Assembly: GCA_003014445.1 (NCBI GenBank)
Contig: PYGH01000015.1
Coordinates: forward strand, 1 to 45,894
Direction: 5' to 3'
DNA from: Fusobacterium naviforme
GTDB lineage: Bacteria > Bacillota > Clostridia > Lachnospirales > Lachnospiraceae
DNA: 45,894 nucleotides
Made by a program: the position numbers and the translations under genes. Below the pieces are notes generated by a model that had not been told where the DNA came from, made no database searches, and saw only the letters and a list, made by a program, of their open reading frames with translations. Numbering within the stretch: the stretch's first letter is position 1; every line of letters starts with the position of its first letter. This document shows positions 8,603 through 16,730 of the stretch, piece by piece.

Positions 8603-9943
8603 ATGAAAAAAAAGAAGATTCTGTTATGGTACGATGTGGAAGATTACGTTACGGTTGAATCAGAAGAGGCTCTTCTTAAGCTTTTGGGGTTGATGCATGA
8701 ATATGGCGTTAGAGCAACACTAAAAATTTGCACAAAGAAATATGAGCAACTGATTCAAAATGGGCGGACGGATATATTGAAATTATTTGCGGATCATGAG
8801 CTTGCGTTTCATATGACAACGCACAGTGTTCACCCGATTCCATCAGAATATTTGGATAGAATGGGATTTGAAGAAGGAGCAAGAGAATTTGACCGCCGTG
8901 AAAATGAAGGATTTGAAAAATTAAAGGAGTTCTCCGGACAAAACTTAACATCCTATGGACATCCGGGGGTTGCGTGGGCTCCACAGGTATTTCCGGTTCT
9001 TAGAAAATGGGGTATCCGTACCTACTTGGATGTACACGATATTCTTGAAATTGAAGGACAGCCATTTTGGTTTGGCGGCGTACTTTGCTATACGAAATTG
9101 AACAATCTTGCACATTTAGACAAGGATGCTTCTGAATGTTCCTTGATTAAATCCGTTGAGAATATGGATGAGAGTGGTTGTCAGAATGTTGTATTTCTGA
9201 GCATGTATGATCATCCGCATGAATTGATTTGTACAGAGTTTTGGGATTCTGTTAATTTTTCCCGAGGGAAAAATCCGCCGTATTTAACCCCTGCGCCACT
9301 CAGAAAAGAAGGTGAATTTGAGCGTTTGCTGGATCATTACCGTGTGTTTTTCGAGTATGTTGCAAAACACGAAGATATCGAATTTGTAACCGCACAGCAG
9401 GCTATGCATTATGAAGAACCCAGGCTTTGTTCCATTCGGGCGAACGACATATATGACTTGGCTGTGGAATTAGGAAATGAGGTTATATTCAAAAAAATAA
9501 AATCAGGGTGGTTGTCTGCCTCAGAAATTTTAAATCTGATGTCCAGATACTTAACAGGAAGATTTCTCATCCCAGAGATGATCTATGGTCCGGAACATTA
9601 TGAAAGCTCAGTTGTTCACAGTAAGATTGCAGTAAAGGAGCTGGCGGAAGCTGTTTTTACTGAGACTCACAACGTCTTTGGTTACAAGCAGCTTCCTCCA
9701 CTTTATAGAATCGGTGATAACTTTATTAATCCGGTGGATGCATTTGCCACATTGGCAATGGCAATTTGTAAAAAGCGTGCTGAAGTGGAAGTTCAAATCG
9801 GAAAATTTACAGCTGAAAATTATGTGAATAAAAACATAAAGTTTGGGGGTGACTGGGATCTTTGGCGAGATGATTTTAGAGCAGAGAACATTATTAATCA
9901 GACGATTTTGCAAACATGGACATTAAAACCATCAGTTTTTTAA
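8603..9943 (+). CDS. polysaccharide-deacetylase-fold hydrolase with an extra C-terminal region
   Basis: With the start at 8603, chosen because GGAGG lies 7 bases upstream, the protein has 446 residues. Residues about 1-280 look like a NodB-type barrel: acidic motif WYDVEDYV near the N-terminus, the HxxxH-type metal motif HMTTHSVHP, SYGHPGVAW, and a late MYDHPHE. Besides sugar deacetylases this fold includes the allantoinase PuuE and other C-N hydrolases. Residues about 290-446 (with SASEILNLMSRYLTG and PVDAFATLAMAI) form a helical region not in standard deacetylases. There is no signal peptide, which argues against a cell-wall sugar substrate. The NCS1 permease gene follows after 65 bases, probably in the same transcript. 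Confidence 0.75.
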   Translation: MKKKKILLWYDVEDYVTVESEEALLKLLGLMHEYGVRATLKICTKKYEQLIQNGRTDILKLFADHELAFHMTTHSVHPIPSEYLDRMGFEEGAREFDRRENEGFEKLKEFSGQNLTSYGHPGVAWAPQVFPVLRKWGIRTYLDVHDILEIEGQPFWFGGVLCYTKLNNLAHLDKDASECSLIKSVENMDESGCQNVVFLSMYDHPHELICTEFWDSVNFSRGKNPPYLTPAPLRKEGEFERLLDHYRVFFEYVAKHEDIEFVTAQQAMHYEEPRLCSIRANDIYDLAVELGNEVIFKKIKSGWLSASEILNLMSRYLTGRFLIPEMIYGPEHYESSVVHSKIAVKELAEAVFTETHNVFGYKQLPPLYRIGDNFINPVDAFATLAMAICKKRAEVEVQIGKFTAENYVNKNIKFGGDWDLWRDDFRAENIINQTILQTWTLKPSVF

Positions 9944-10008
9944 ATCATTATGATCGTTTCATGGGGTAAGTCCTAGCACTGATACTAAAAAACAGAGAGG
10001 GGTATATA

Positions 10009-11490
10009 ATGAATATGGATAGCAATGGTATGAAAAAGGGCACTAAAATATCTCGGGATTTATTGCCGGTTACACTTGCAGAAAAAAATGCCGGGACTCT
10101 GGGATATTTTAATGTTTGGATCGGTATTGGAATTATTATTGCAACGTTTGCTGTCGGAGGAGAAGCTGCATACTATTGCAACCTGAAACAGATTGCAGTC
10201 GCAGCAGTGATAGGAACCTTTTTCTTGGGATGCTTTTTTTGCATTTCAAGTGATATAGGTGTGGAACATGGAATATCGTTCCCCATTTATGTTGCAGCAA
10301 TCCTTGGAAAACGAGGGACGATCCTTCCCAATGTGCTACGCAGCATTTATGGCCCTATTTGGTTTGGAGTTCAATCCTATTTTGGAGCAATGGCCATTAA
10401 CCAGATTGTCGTAATATTTACAGGCTATGATAATTGGAAGCTTTGGTTTATCATTTTTGTTATTGTACAGGTGGTCAATACGGCGTGCGGGTTCGGTGCC
10501 ATGGAGAAGGTGGCAAATATTGCGGCTCCAACAATCATTCTAATCGGAATTTATCTTGTGTTCCGTCTTTTGCATATGGCAGAATTAAATGGTATTGACG
10601 CTTGGAATAGTGTGTACGCTGATACAGGATCAAAAATAGCTTGCGGAAATGCGAATGCACTTCTCTATATTATGATGCTGGGATTAAATTATTGGGCTGA
10701 CAATGCTTGCGAAGTAGAAACATGGTCGAGATACGTCAAGACAGATAAAGGAGAAAAGAGTCTGTTTAAACGCAATAGAAGGGCGATTCCCGGATATTTA
10801 ATTGCACTGCCGCTTGCGTCTGGTTTTATGATTTTCCTGGGAGCGCTCTCTACATTCGTTACTGGAAATTATAATCCGATAGAGGCCGTAAGCGCGATTA
10901 CGGAGAATCCTATTGTCCTGACATTCTTGCTGGTTATGATTGTAATGGCTCAATGGTCAACGAATGCAGTGTGCAACCTGATGCCCAGTGGAGTGTGCAT
11001 TACTGCACTTTTTAAGTCAAAGATGCCGTATTGGATGGGAGTTTGTGTGTGCGGCTTCATCGGAGCTGTGATACAGCCTTGGATTTTGATCGATCACATT
11101 GGCGTTTTTTTAACAATAACAGGCTCACTTTGGTCGACAATGTACGGAATGACTATTGTTGATTTCTTCTTCATCAGAAAGCATAAAATCAATGTTCCGG
11201 ATCTTTACAAGGAAAACGGCGGACAATATGCTTATGCGAAGGGATTCAATCCGGCAGGAATGATCTCGTTTGTAATCGGTCTGGCAGCATGCATCTTGCT
11301 TCCATCCATCGCATTCTTTGCAGGATCTGTTGTTTCCGGGATCAGTTACTACGCATTAATGCATGTTTGGATCCTGAAAAAATACCCGCAAAAAGAACTT
11401 GGAATAGAACAAGACCGATATTCCGGAATTTCCGGCGGACGCGAGTGGATTTACGATGATGAAACAAACTCGGTGAAAAGTTCGATCTAA
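10009..11490 (+). CDS. NCS1-family permease (nucleobase/hydantoin/allantoin type)
   Basis: A 493-residue membrane protein with about 12 transmembrane segments and the hallmarks of the nucleobase-cation-symport-1 family: FNVWIGIGIIIATFAVGGEA in the first helix pair, GVEHGISFPIYVAAILGKRG, FGVQSYFGAMAINQI, and the late PAGMISFVIG. NCS1 carriers import cytosine, uracil, purines, allantoin, hydantoins or thiamine with Na+ or H+. The N-terminus has the soluble KISRDLLPVTLAEKNAG segment common to this family. A GAGAGGGG site precedes the ATG. Together with the upstream cytoplasmic hydrolase it points to uptake and ring opening of a cyclic ureide; the exact substrate is not determined. Confidence 0.85.
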   Translation: MNMDSNGMKKGTKISRDLLPVTLAEKNAGTLGYFNVWIGIGIIIATFAVGGEAAYYCNLKQIAVAAVIGTFFLGCFFCISSDIGVEHGISFPIYVAAILGKRGTILPNVLRSIYGPIWFGVQSYFGAMAINQIVVIFTGYDNWKLWFIIFVIVQVVNTACGFGAMEKVANIAAPTIILIGIYLVFRLLHMAELNGIDAWNSVYADTGSKIACGNANALLYIMMLGLNYWADNACEVETWSRYVKTDKGEKSLFKRNRRAIPGYLIALPLASGFMIFLGALSTFVTGNYNPIEAVSAITENPIVLTFLLVMIVMAQWSTNAVCNLMPSGVCITALFKSKMPYWMGVCVCGFIGAVIQPWILIDHIGVFLTITGSLWSTMYGMTIVDFFFIRKHKINVPDLYKENGGQYAYAKGFNPAGMISFVIGLAACILLPSIAFFAGSVVSGISYYALMHVWILKKYPQKELGIEQDRYSGISGGREWIYDDETNSVKSSI

Positions 11491-11597
11491 TCCCTCTTTT
11501 TGAGTTTTTGTGTTACAATCACCTAAGAGTAATTGCACTGACAGGGCAGTCAACGCTGCCATATCACACATATGTTTGACAGGAGGAGAATCGTCCG

Positions 11598-12053
11598 ATG
11601 AAGCTTGCGGAGGCGTTACAGGAGAGAGCGGATCTCAATCGAAAGATCAGTCAGCTTGAAGAGCGAATCAGCAACAATGTAACGGTGCAGGAGGGGGAAA
11701 AAACGGCGGAAGATCCGAATGAACTGATCGAAGAGCTGGACGAAGCAATTCAGCGGTTGAATTTTTTGATCGCGGCGATCAATCTGACCAATTGCAAAAC
11801 GATCGTAGACGGTAAGACGCTGACAGAGTGGATGGCTGACCGGGATTGTCTGAAGCGAAAGGCCGCTGCATATCAGGAAATTGTCCGGGATGCGTCCAAT
11901 TTAAGCGGACGTGCGCTTCATACGGAGATTAAGGTGATTTGTGCGGTTAATGTGCGTGACATTCAAAAAAAGGTCGACCGGATATCAAAAGAGCTTCGCC
12001 TGACAGACAATAAGATTCAAAGCGCCAACTGGTCTGTGGAATTGGCAGTCTGA
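11598..12053 (+). CDS. DIP1984-family (septicolysin-like) coiled-coil protein
   Basis: A 151-residue, highly helical soluble protein. Features are KLAEALQERADLNRKISQLE at the N-terminus, the DELIEELDEAI-like segment, KTIVDGKTLTEW, a DRDCLKRKAAAY block and the C-terminal DIQKKVDRISKELRLTDNKI. This order matches the DIP1984 family, annotated in some databases as septicolysin although pore formation is not expected from these features. Perfect AGGAGG precedes the ATG. It is a stand-alone gene followed by a non-coding region with a tRNA-like fold and a terminator. From memory, families of this kind have been noted in RNA-repair neighbourhoods, which would fit the RNA downstream; I could not verify this here. 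Confidence 0.8.
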   Translation: MKLAEALQERADLNRKISQLEERISNNVTVQEGEKTAEDPNELIEELDEAIQRLNFLIAAINLTNCKTIVDGKTLTEWMADRDCLKRKAAAYQEIVRDASNLSGRALHTEIKVICAVNVRDIQKKVDRISKELRLTDNKIQSANWSVELAV

Positions 12054-12071
12054 CTTGGTTTTGCAGGTAGT

Positions 12072-12178
12072 TCTGTGAGGAGTATGCGATCTCGGAAGCA
12101 GAGAATGGAGCTTCAAACCGAATAATCGTAAATGGCAGGCAAGAGGGCACAGCCGGGTTCGAATCCCGTTTACACAGA
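12072..12178 (+). ncRNA. candidate tRNA-like / Y-RNA-like small RNA
   Basis: Starting 18 bases after the DIP1984 stop, the 5' strand TCTGTGAGG (12072-12080) can pair with TTTACACAGA ending at 12178 (8 of 9 positions, two G-U). A T-arm follows tRNA rules: CGGG (12154-12157), the seven-base loop TTCGAAT (12158-12164) and CCCG (12165-12168), placed directly before the acceptor-like 3' strand. A D-arm-like hairpin can form near 12085-12100 (TGC, loop with GG, GCA). The middle is about 30 bases longer than in a tRNA and no ordinary anticodon arm or CCA end is evident. I therefore read it as a tRNA mimic rather than a tRNA gene; it could still be a decayed tRNA. Confidence 0.45.
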
Positions 12179-12325
12179 TTGCCGGATCGCTCACAATTGC
12201 AATGTCATCCAATATTGTTATAACCGGAGCATGTGTCACAGAACGAGGGAGGGCTTGGGGATTTAGAAAAACTGCATATCCATGCAGATCCAGACCGGGA
12301 TATCTGAAACATTACTTGAAATACG
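12179..12325 (+). other. structured non-coding stretch between the tRNA-like element and the yjiH terminator
   Basis: No coding frame is supported. The stretch contains CTGCAT/ATGCAG with a four-base loop (about 12271-12286) and AGATCC/GGATATCT nearby, just before the terminator at 12326. It may be the body of a leader RNA for the YjiH-type gene. I recognise no known riboswitch consensus, including the purine type. Confidence 0.35.
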
Positions 12326-12366
12326 CAGCCTCATGAAGTATACTTATGAGGCTGTTTTTAATTTTT
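12326..12366 (+). terminator. intrinsic terminator upstream of the YjiH-type gene
   Basis: Perfect 9-bp stem CAGCCTCAT (12326-12334) / ATGAGGCTG (12346-12354), an 11-base loop and a T-rich tail starting at 12355. It either ends the DIP1984/tRNA-like transcript or serves as an attenuator in the leader of the following gene. It also rules out the upstream in-frame start codons of that gene. Confidence 0.85.
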
Positions 12367-12395
12367 ATGAATTTTGGACAGAAAAGGGAAAAAGC

Positions 12396-13748
12396 ATGGA
12401 GCAGTTCAAAAAAAAATTACTTTTCATTGTGCCATCGGTCGCGGGAATTGTGCTGTTTATGATTCCGGTCAACTATCAGGATAAGTGGACGGTGATTGTA
12501 AAGATTATTGCTGATCGCATTGCAGCTGCAATCGGGGACGCCCTTCCGTTACTGTGCACCGGCATTCTGACGGTTTCTGCAGTCATGTCGGTGGTTTCTC
12601 TCATAAAGCCCAAGTGGATGGCAAGACACAAAATGCTGGATGAGATTTTCAGGGTATCCCTGTTCTGGACGGCGATCCGCGTGATTGGCTGTATATTTTG
12701 CTGGATCACCATTCTGGGTGTCGAAGCGGGATTTTTTGGCCTGATCTCCTCCGGAGATCAGGGCGGCTTCATTCTCTACGATCTTCTTTGCACCTTGGTC
12801 ATCATTTTTGTCATAGCCGGTCTTTTACTCCCGCTTTTGCTGGATTTCGGACTTCTGGAGTATGTCGGAGCGCTGATGACAAAATTGATGCGTCCGCTGT
12901 TCATGGTGCCGGGGCGCGCGGCGGTGGATTGTATCACGTCTTGGATTGGAGACGGAACGCTGGGTGTGATGCTGACTTGCAATCAGTACGAGGGAGGATA
13001 CTATTCTGCGCGGGAGGCCTCTGTAATTGCGACGACTTTTTCTGCGGTATCGATCACCTTCAGTCTCGTGGTGCTGAACCAGGTGGACTTAGTGGAGATG
13101 TTTGGAATCTACTATCTGACGATTGTTTTGATCGGTGTTGTGTGTGCCTTCATTTCGCCCAGGATCCCCCCGCTTAGCCGCAAGAAAGACAGCTATTTGA
13201 AGGAGGGAGCAAGAATGCCGGAGACCATTCCGGAGGGATACCGCTCTGCCGGGGAGTACGGGATGAAGCTTGCCATGGATCGCGTCTCGCAGCACCGGGG
13301 AGTCGGGGAATTCCTTTCAAAAGGCGCCCTAAATTCTGCTAAGATGTGGTTTGGCGTACTGCCGACTGTCATGTGCATCGGAACCGTTGCGCTGATCATT
13401 GCGAACCATACTCCGGTGTTCGAATGGATGGGGATTCCCTTCCGTCCGTTGCTTGCGCTCCTTGGGGTACCGAAGGCGGATACTGCTGCTGCTGCCTCTA
13501 CCATGATCGTGGGCTTTGTCGACATGTTTACCCCATCGATTTTGATTGCAGGAGCCGGAGCCAGTGAAATGACCCGGTTCATTGTTGCGGTTGTCTCTGT
13601 GACACAGGTGCTGTATCTGTCGGAGGTGGGAGGGCTGATTCTCGCCTCCAGGCTTCCCGTAAGTCTTTTGGATATGTTTGTGATTTTTTTGGAGAGGACT
13701 GTGATTTCTCTTCTCATTGTTTGCCCACTGGCGCAGCTGCTGTTTTAA
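12396..13748 (+). CDS. YjiH-family membrane protein with nucleoside-recognition (Gate) domains
   Basis: Taking ATG 12396 (preceded by AAAAGGGA and lying after the terminator), the protein has 450 residues and about ten hydrophobic segments. Two Gate-like stretches are visible: the region with GRAAVDCITSWIGDGTLGVM and the later one with ADTAAAASTMIVGFVDMFTP and YLSEVGGL. These match the YjiH family, thought to be a transporter or gate related to nucleoside transporters and SpoIIIA-type Gate proteins. The true substrate is unknown. It is a single-gene unit flanked by intrinsic terminators on both sides. Confidence 0.8.
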   Translation: MEQFKKKLLFIVPSVAGIVLFMIPVNYQDKWTVIVKIIADRIAAAIGDALPLLCTGILTVSAVMSVVSLIKPKWMARHKMLDEIFRVSLFWTAIRVIGCIFCWITILGVEAGFFGLISSGDQGGFILYDLLCTLVIIFVIAGLLLPLLLDFGLLEYVGALMTKLMRPLFMVPGRAAVDCITSWIGDGTLGVMLTCNQYEGGYYSAREASVIATTFSAVSITFSLVVLNQVDLVEMFGIYYLTIVLIGVVCAFISPRIPPLSRKKDSYLKEGARMPETIPEGYRSAGEYGMKLAMDRVSQHRGVGEFLSKGALNSAKMWFGVLPTVMCIGTVALIIANHTPVFEWMGIPFRPLLALLGVPKADTAAAASTMIVGFVDMFTPSILIAGAGASEMTRFIVAVVSVTQVLYLSEVGGLILASRLPVSLLDMFVIFLERTVISLLIVCPLAQLLF

Positions 13749-13773
13749 AAGAAAATTTTGATCCGGTATCGTA

Positions 13774-13807
13774 AGCGGAGTTTTCCATCCGGAAGACTCC
13801 GCTTTTT
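13774..13807 (+). terminator. intrinsic terminator after the YjiH-type gene
   Basis: Stem AGCGGAGT (13774-13781) / ACTCCGCT (13796-13803), with an inner TCC/GGA pairing, followed by TTTTT. It lies 25 bases beyond the stop codon. Confidence 0.85.
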
Positions 13808-13815
13808 GTCTTGAA

Positions 13816-13983
13816 GTGTTATGATAGAGAAGGCGGGCAGTGCTTAGACAGAGACAGAAAGCAGTGCTGTCACAGAAACAGTGTGTAGGGCTGTGACAGG
13901 GACCGCAAGCAGTGTTATGGTAGAAACAACGAGCAGTGCTTAGACAGAGACAGAAAGCAGCGCTGTGACAGAAACGGTAAGTG
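13816..13983. repeat. seven 24-bp direct repeats, with a 96-bp higher-order repeat
   Basis: A GTGCT/GTGTT-type core recurs at 13816, 13840, 13864, 13888, 13912, 13936 and 13960, exactly 24 bases apart. Units carry a GACAGAGACAG or GTGACAGAAAC body and an AAGCA/GAGCA end. The units at 13840 and 13936 are nearly identical and those at 13816/13912 and 13864/13960 pair likewise, so a four-unit (96-bp) block was duplicated. The array is non-coding (stop codons in frame) and ends about 20 bases before the start of the MoxR-type gene, overlapping where its promoter or leader should be. Confidence 0.85.
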
Positions 13984-14002
13984 TTGTAATCAAGGAGTAA
14001 AC

Positions 14003-14893
14003 ATGATGAATCCCAGGTTAGAAGAAAAACTCAGAGAATTCAGGCGGCAGTATCCCGTGGATGAAGCAGTCAAATACCGGGTGACAGAGCCGACGACGGA
14101 CTTTATCGGGGAAGACATACTGGAAATTGCTTTGGCGGCCCTGCTGGAAGGGGAAAATGTTCTGCTCTGCGGCAGCAAGGCGACGGGAAAGAATATTCTG
14201 GCAGAAAATCTTGCGTGGCTCATGGAGCGGCCGGTCTATTCCATGTCGTTTCACGTCGGCGTGGACAGCAGTATGCTGATTGGGACGGACACCTTTGAAA
14301 ACAATCGTGTAATCCTGCGGAAGGGGCCGATCTATCGCTGCGCGGAATATGGCGGCTTTGGAATTCTGGACGAGATCAATATGGCAAAAAGCGATGCAAT
14401 GGCAGTGCTTCACGCGGCGCTGGACTACAGGCGGCTGATTGATGTTCCCGGGTACCAGCGGATTGCACTGCATCCTGCGACGCGTTTTATCGGGACCATG
14501 AATTACGGGTATGCAGGCACGAGGGAGTTGAATGAGGCGCTGGTGTCCCGTTTCGTCGTGATTCAGATGCCGGTGCTGTCCCGGGAGGAATTAAATCGGC
14601 TGTTTGACCAAAAGCTTCCGGGTGTAAGAAAATCCATACTGGATCAGCTGTCAGCACTTTTTTTGGATCTCCATGAAAAGGCGGAGAGCGGAGAGGTGTC
14701 TTCCCGCGCTGTGGATCTGAGAGGAATGATCGCGGCGCTTCGCATGGTACGAATTGGCATACCGCCGTTCCACGCACTGAAGGCAGGCATATCGGATAAG
14801 TGCTTTGATCCATTTGAGCGTCAGCTGGTGGAGGATGTCATCCGCACGCGATTTTCGGAGAGCCTGAACGCATCTGAGATGTTCGAGAGCTGA
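14003..14893 (+). CDS. MoxR/NorQ-type AAA+ ATPase
   Basis: A 296-residue AAA_5-type ATPase. The Walker A region is GSKATGKN (residues 57-64), with Asn where Ser or Thr normally binds magnesium; Walker B is FGILDEINMAK (about 119-129). A sensor-1 type Asn lies in FIGTMNYGY and an arginine-finger region in LNEALVSRFVV. Such ATPases act as chaperones that insert cofactors or remodel partner complexes, usually with a VWA-domain protein encoded next door, as here (10-base gap). AAGGAG precedes the ATG. The target complex is not evident from the neighbours. Confidence 0.85.
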   Translation: MMNPRLEEKLREFRRQYPVDEAVKYRVTEPTTDFIGEDILEIALAALLEGENVLLCGSKATGKNILAENLAWLMERPVYSMSFHVGVDSSMLIGTDTFENNRVILRKGPIYRCAEYGGFGILDEINMAKSDAMAVLHAALDYRRLIDVPGYQRIALHPATRFIGTMNYGYAGTRELNEALVSRFVVIQMPVLSREELNRLFDQKLPGVRKSILDQLSALFLDLHEKAESGEVSSRAVDLRGMIAALRMVRIGIPPFHALKAGISDKCFDPFERQLVEDVIRTRFSESLNASEMFES

Positions 14894-14903
14894 GGAGAGA
14901 CCC

Positions 14904-16688
14904 ATGCAATCGGAACGATCATCTCCTTCGGAGGAGAAAAAAAGACTTCGATTTTTAGGACTGCTTGGCACGGTGTCAGGTCAATCGGGGCGGAAGCGCC
15001 TTCCTGAGTGTGTGGATTTGGCGAGCAAAGCGTGGAGAGAAGCGGGGGATCAACCCTGCCTGTACAGCGCGGCGCTGCTTGGCTGCGCAGAGATCGTTTA
15101 TTCGGAACGAAGGAAAGCGGAGCGTGAAGCCGGGGAGCAGCAACCGGAATTAAACGGACTGAGACAGCTGGACGCATGGCTCGGACGGGAAATTTTCAGG
15201 AGAGAAAAGGAGAAAGAGGTTCTTCTCCCCTTGTTTTTTGTCTGTCTTGACAGCGCCTTGTATCGGGCGCTCTGTGAGCAACGTCCCGGGATTGCTGAGC
15301 TTAGGCGGTCTGCCTTTCATACACTTCTGACCGGGGATATGCAAAGGCTTACGCACACGGTATGGGGAGAGTTGGAAAAGAATTGGCTGGAAGCGCAGCT
15401 GGGCAATCGGAGGGAAGCTAGGGGGCAGTGGCGGAAGCTGATGCAAAAAATTGAGGGAGCCACGGCGTGCCGGAGTGCAGAAGCCCTCGTCAGTCAGGCA
15501 GTCACACTGTACACGATGCTGAGCGAACGCGGATTCCGAAAAAAATTCTGCGTGGCCGGAAAGGAGACCGACGAGGAGGGAGGCTCCGATCACGGGGAAA
15601 AGGAAGCGACTTTGTTTCAGATCACCGGGTCGTCTGACGGGGAGCAAAAAGAACACGAAACCAGGGGAGCAGGAGAGGACCTGATACTGGATGATGCATC
15701 CATGGCGCGGGTAGAGGCTTCGATTGAACATCAATTCGGAACAAGCTTTTTGACACAAAAAGCGTTGGATGCATTGACCGGGGAGCTGTGTGTCGGCGTC
15801 CATTCCGGCTGCAAGCTGCATTTTACGGACGGATTGTCAAAGGATGTACTGCAAAGGAGTTCCTCCATGGAAGGCTTTTATAACCGAATACGGGAAGAAA
15901 ACCAATCCCTTTTGGAGGAGCACCGGGCGCAGGTGCACCAGAGCATTCGATCCATTTCGGATGCATTTTGTAATGCTGTCCGTGTTCGGGAGGAAAAGGA
16001 TACGTACCATGCCAGTTTTGGAAGGCTGGTTCCGTCTAAGCTCTGGAATCTTGGCAGAACGAACAATCCCAATTTGTTTTTGAGAGAAATTCAGAATGAA
16101 AAAAAAGACTTTGTGGTGGACATTCTGCTTGACGGAAGCGGGTCTCTCCAGTCGAGGCAGGGGATGGTTGCGCTGCAGGGCTATATTTTGAGCGAGGCCT
16201 TGGATGAGGTACAGATTCCGCATCGCGTGATGAGTTTTTGTACACTGGGAGATTTTACGGTTTTGCGCCGTTTTCGGGATTATGAGGGCGGTCACCCTGA
16301 TAATTTAAGAATCTTTGAGTATTACGGAAGCTGCAACAACCGGGACGGACTGGCGGTGAAGGCCTGCGCAGCAGGACTTTTGGACAGACCGGAGGAAAAG
16401 CGGATTCTGCTGATGCTGAGCGACGGGATTCCCAACGATCAGATTGTAAGCCGGAAACGGGCAAAGCTGTTTCCGTCCTACACCGGCGAGTATGCTGTTT
16501 GGGACAGTGCAAAGCAGCTTCGTGGGCTGCGGAGGAAGGGGATCACAGTGATTGGGCTTTTTGTGGGGGAGGAGGAAGAGCTGGAGGATGAGAAAATTAT
16601 TTTTGGGAATTCCTTCGCCTATTTGAATGGAATCGAAAACTTTTCCCGTATCGCCGGAAGCTTTTTGAAGCGGGAGCTGTCGGAATAA
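14904..16688 (+). CDS. VWA-domain protein, partner of the MoxR-type ATPase (NorD/CobT-like layout)
   Basis: A 594-residue soluble protein. The N-terminal 300 residues are helical and charged, followed by an acidic low-complexity linker (residues about 220-260, rich in EED/GEKE). The C-terminal part carries a von Willebrand A domain: MIDAS motif DGSGS at about residue 410, the Thr of the second loop near SFCTLGDF, and LMLSDGIPND for the third. This is the layout of NorD/CobT-type adaptors working with MoxR ATPases. GAGGAGA precedes the ATG. The Enzyme I gene follows after about 40 bases. Confidence 0.82.
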   Translation: MQSERSSPSEEKKRLRFLGLLGTVSGQSGRKRLPECVDLASKAWREAGDQPCLYSAALLGCAEIVYSERRKAEREAGEQQPELNGLRQLDAWLGREIFRREKEKEVLLPLFFVCLDSALYRALCEQRPGIAELRRSAFHTLLTGDMQRLTHTVWGELEKNWLEAQLGNRREARGQWRKLMQKIEGATACRSAEALVSQAVTLYTMLSERGFRKKFCVAGKETDEEGGSDHGEKEATLFQITGSSDGEQKEHETRGAGEDLILDDASMARVEASIEHQFGTSFLTQKALDALTGELCVGVHSGCKLHFTDGLSKDVLQRSSSMEGFYNRIREENQSLLEEHRAQVHQSIRSISDAFCNAVRVREEKDTYHASFGRLVPSKLWNLGRTNNPNLFLREIQNEKKDFVVDILLDGSGSLQSRQGMVALQGYILSEALDEVQIPHRVMSFCTLGDFTVLRRFRDYEGGHPDNLRIFEYYGSCNNRDGLAVKACAAGLLDRPEEKRILLMLSDGIPNDQIVSRKRAKLFPSYTGEYAVWDSAKQLRGLRRKGITVIGLFVGEEEELEDEKIIFGNSFAYLNGIENFSRIAGSFLKRELSE

Positions 16689-16730
16689 ACGAGCAAAGCC
16701 GTGGGCGCAGCGGGAGAACAGGGGGGTAGG

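Noticed and set aside
12072-12178. Ordinary tRNA gene
   Set aside because: The T-arm fits but the D-to-T interval is about 72 bases, no anticodon stem-loop is convincing and no CCA follows.
12698-13177. 159-codon frame inside the YjiH-type gene
   Set aside because: A +1 shadow of the real gene: Cys- and Arg-rich, no start context, while the main frame has clear membrane domains.
13816-13983. CRISPR array
   Set aside because: The 24-bp units are contiguous without unique spacers and are degenerate; no cas genes are near.
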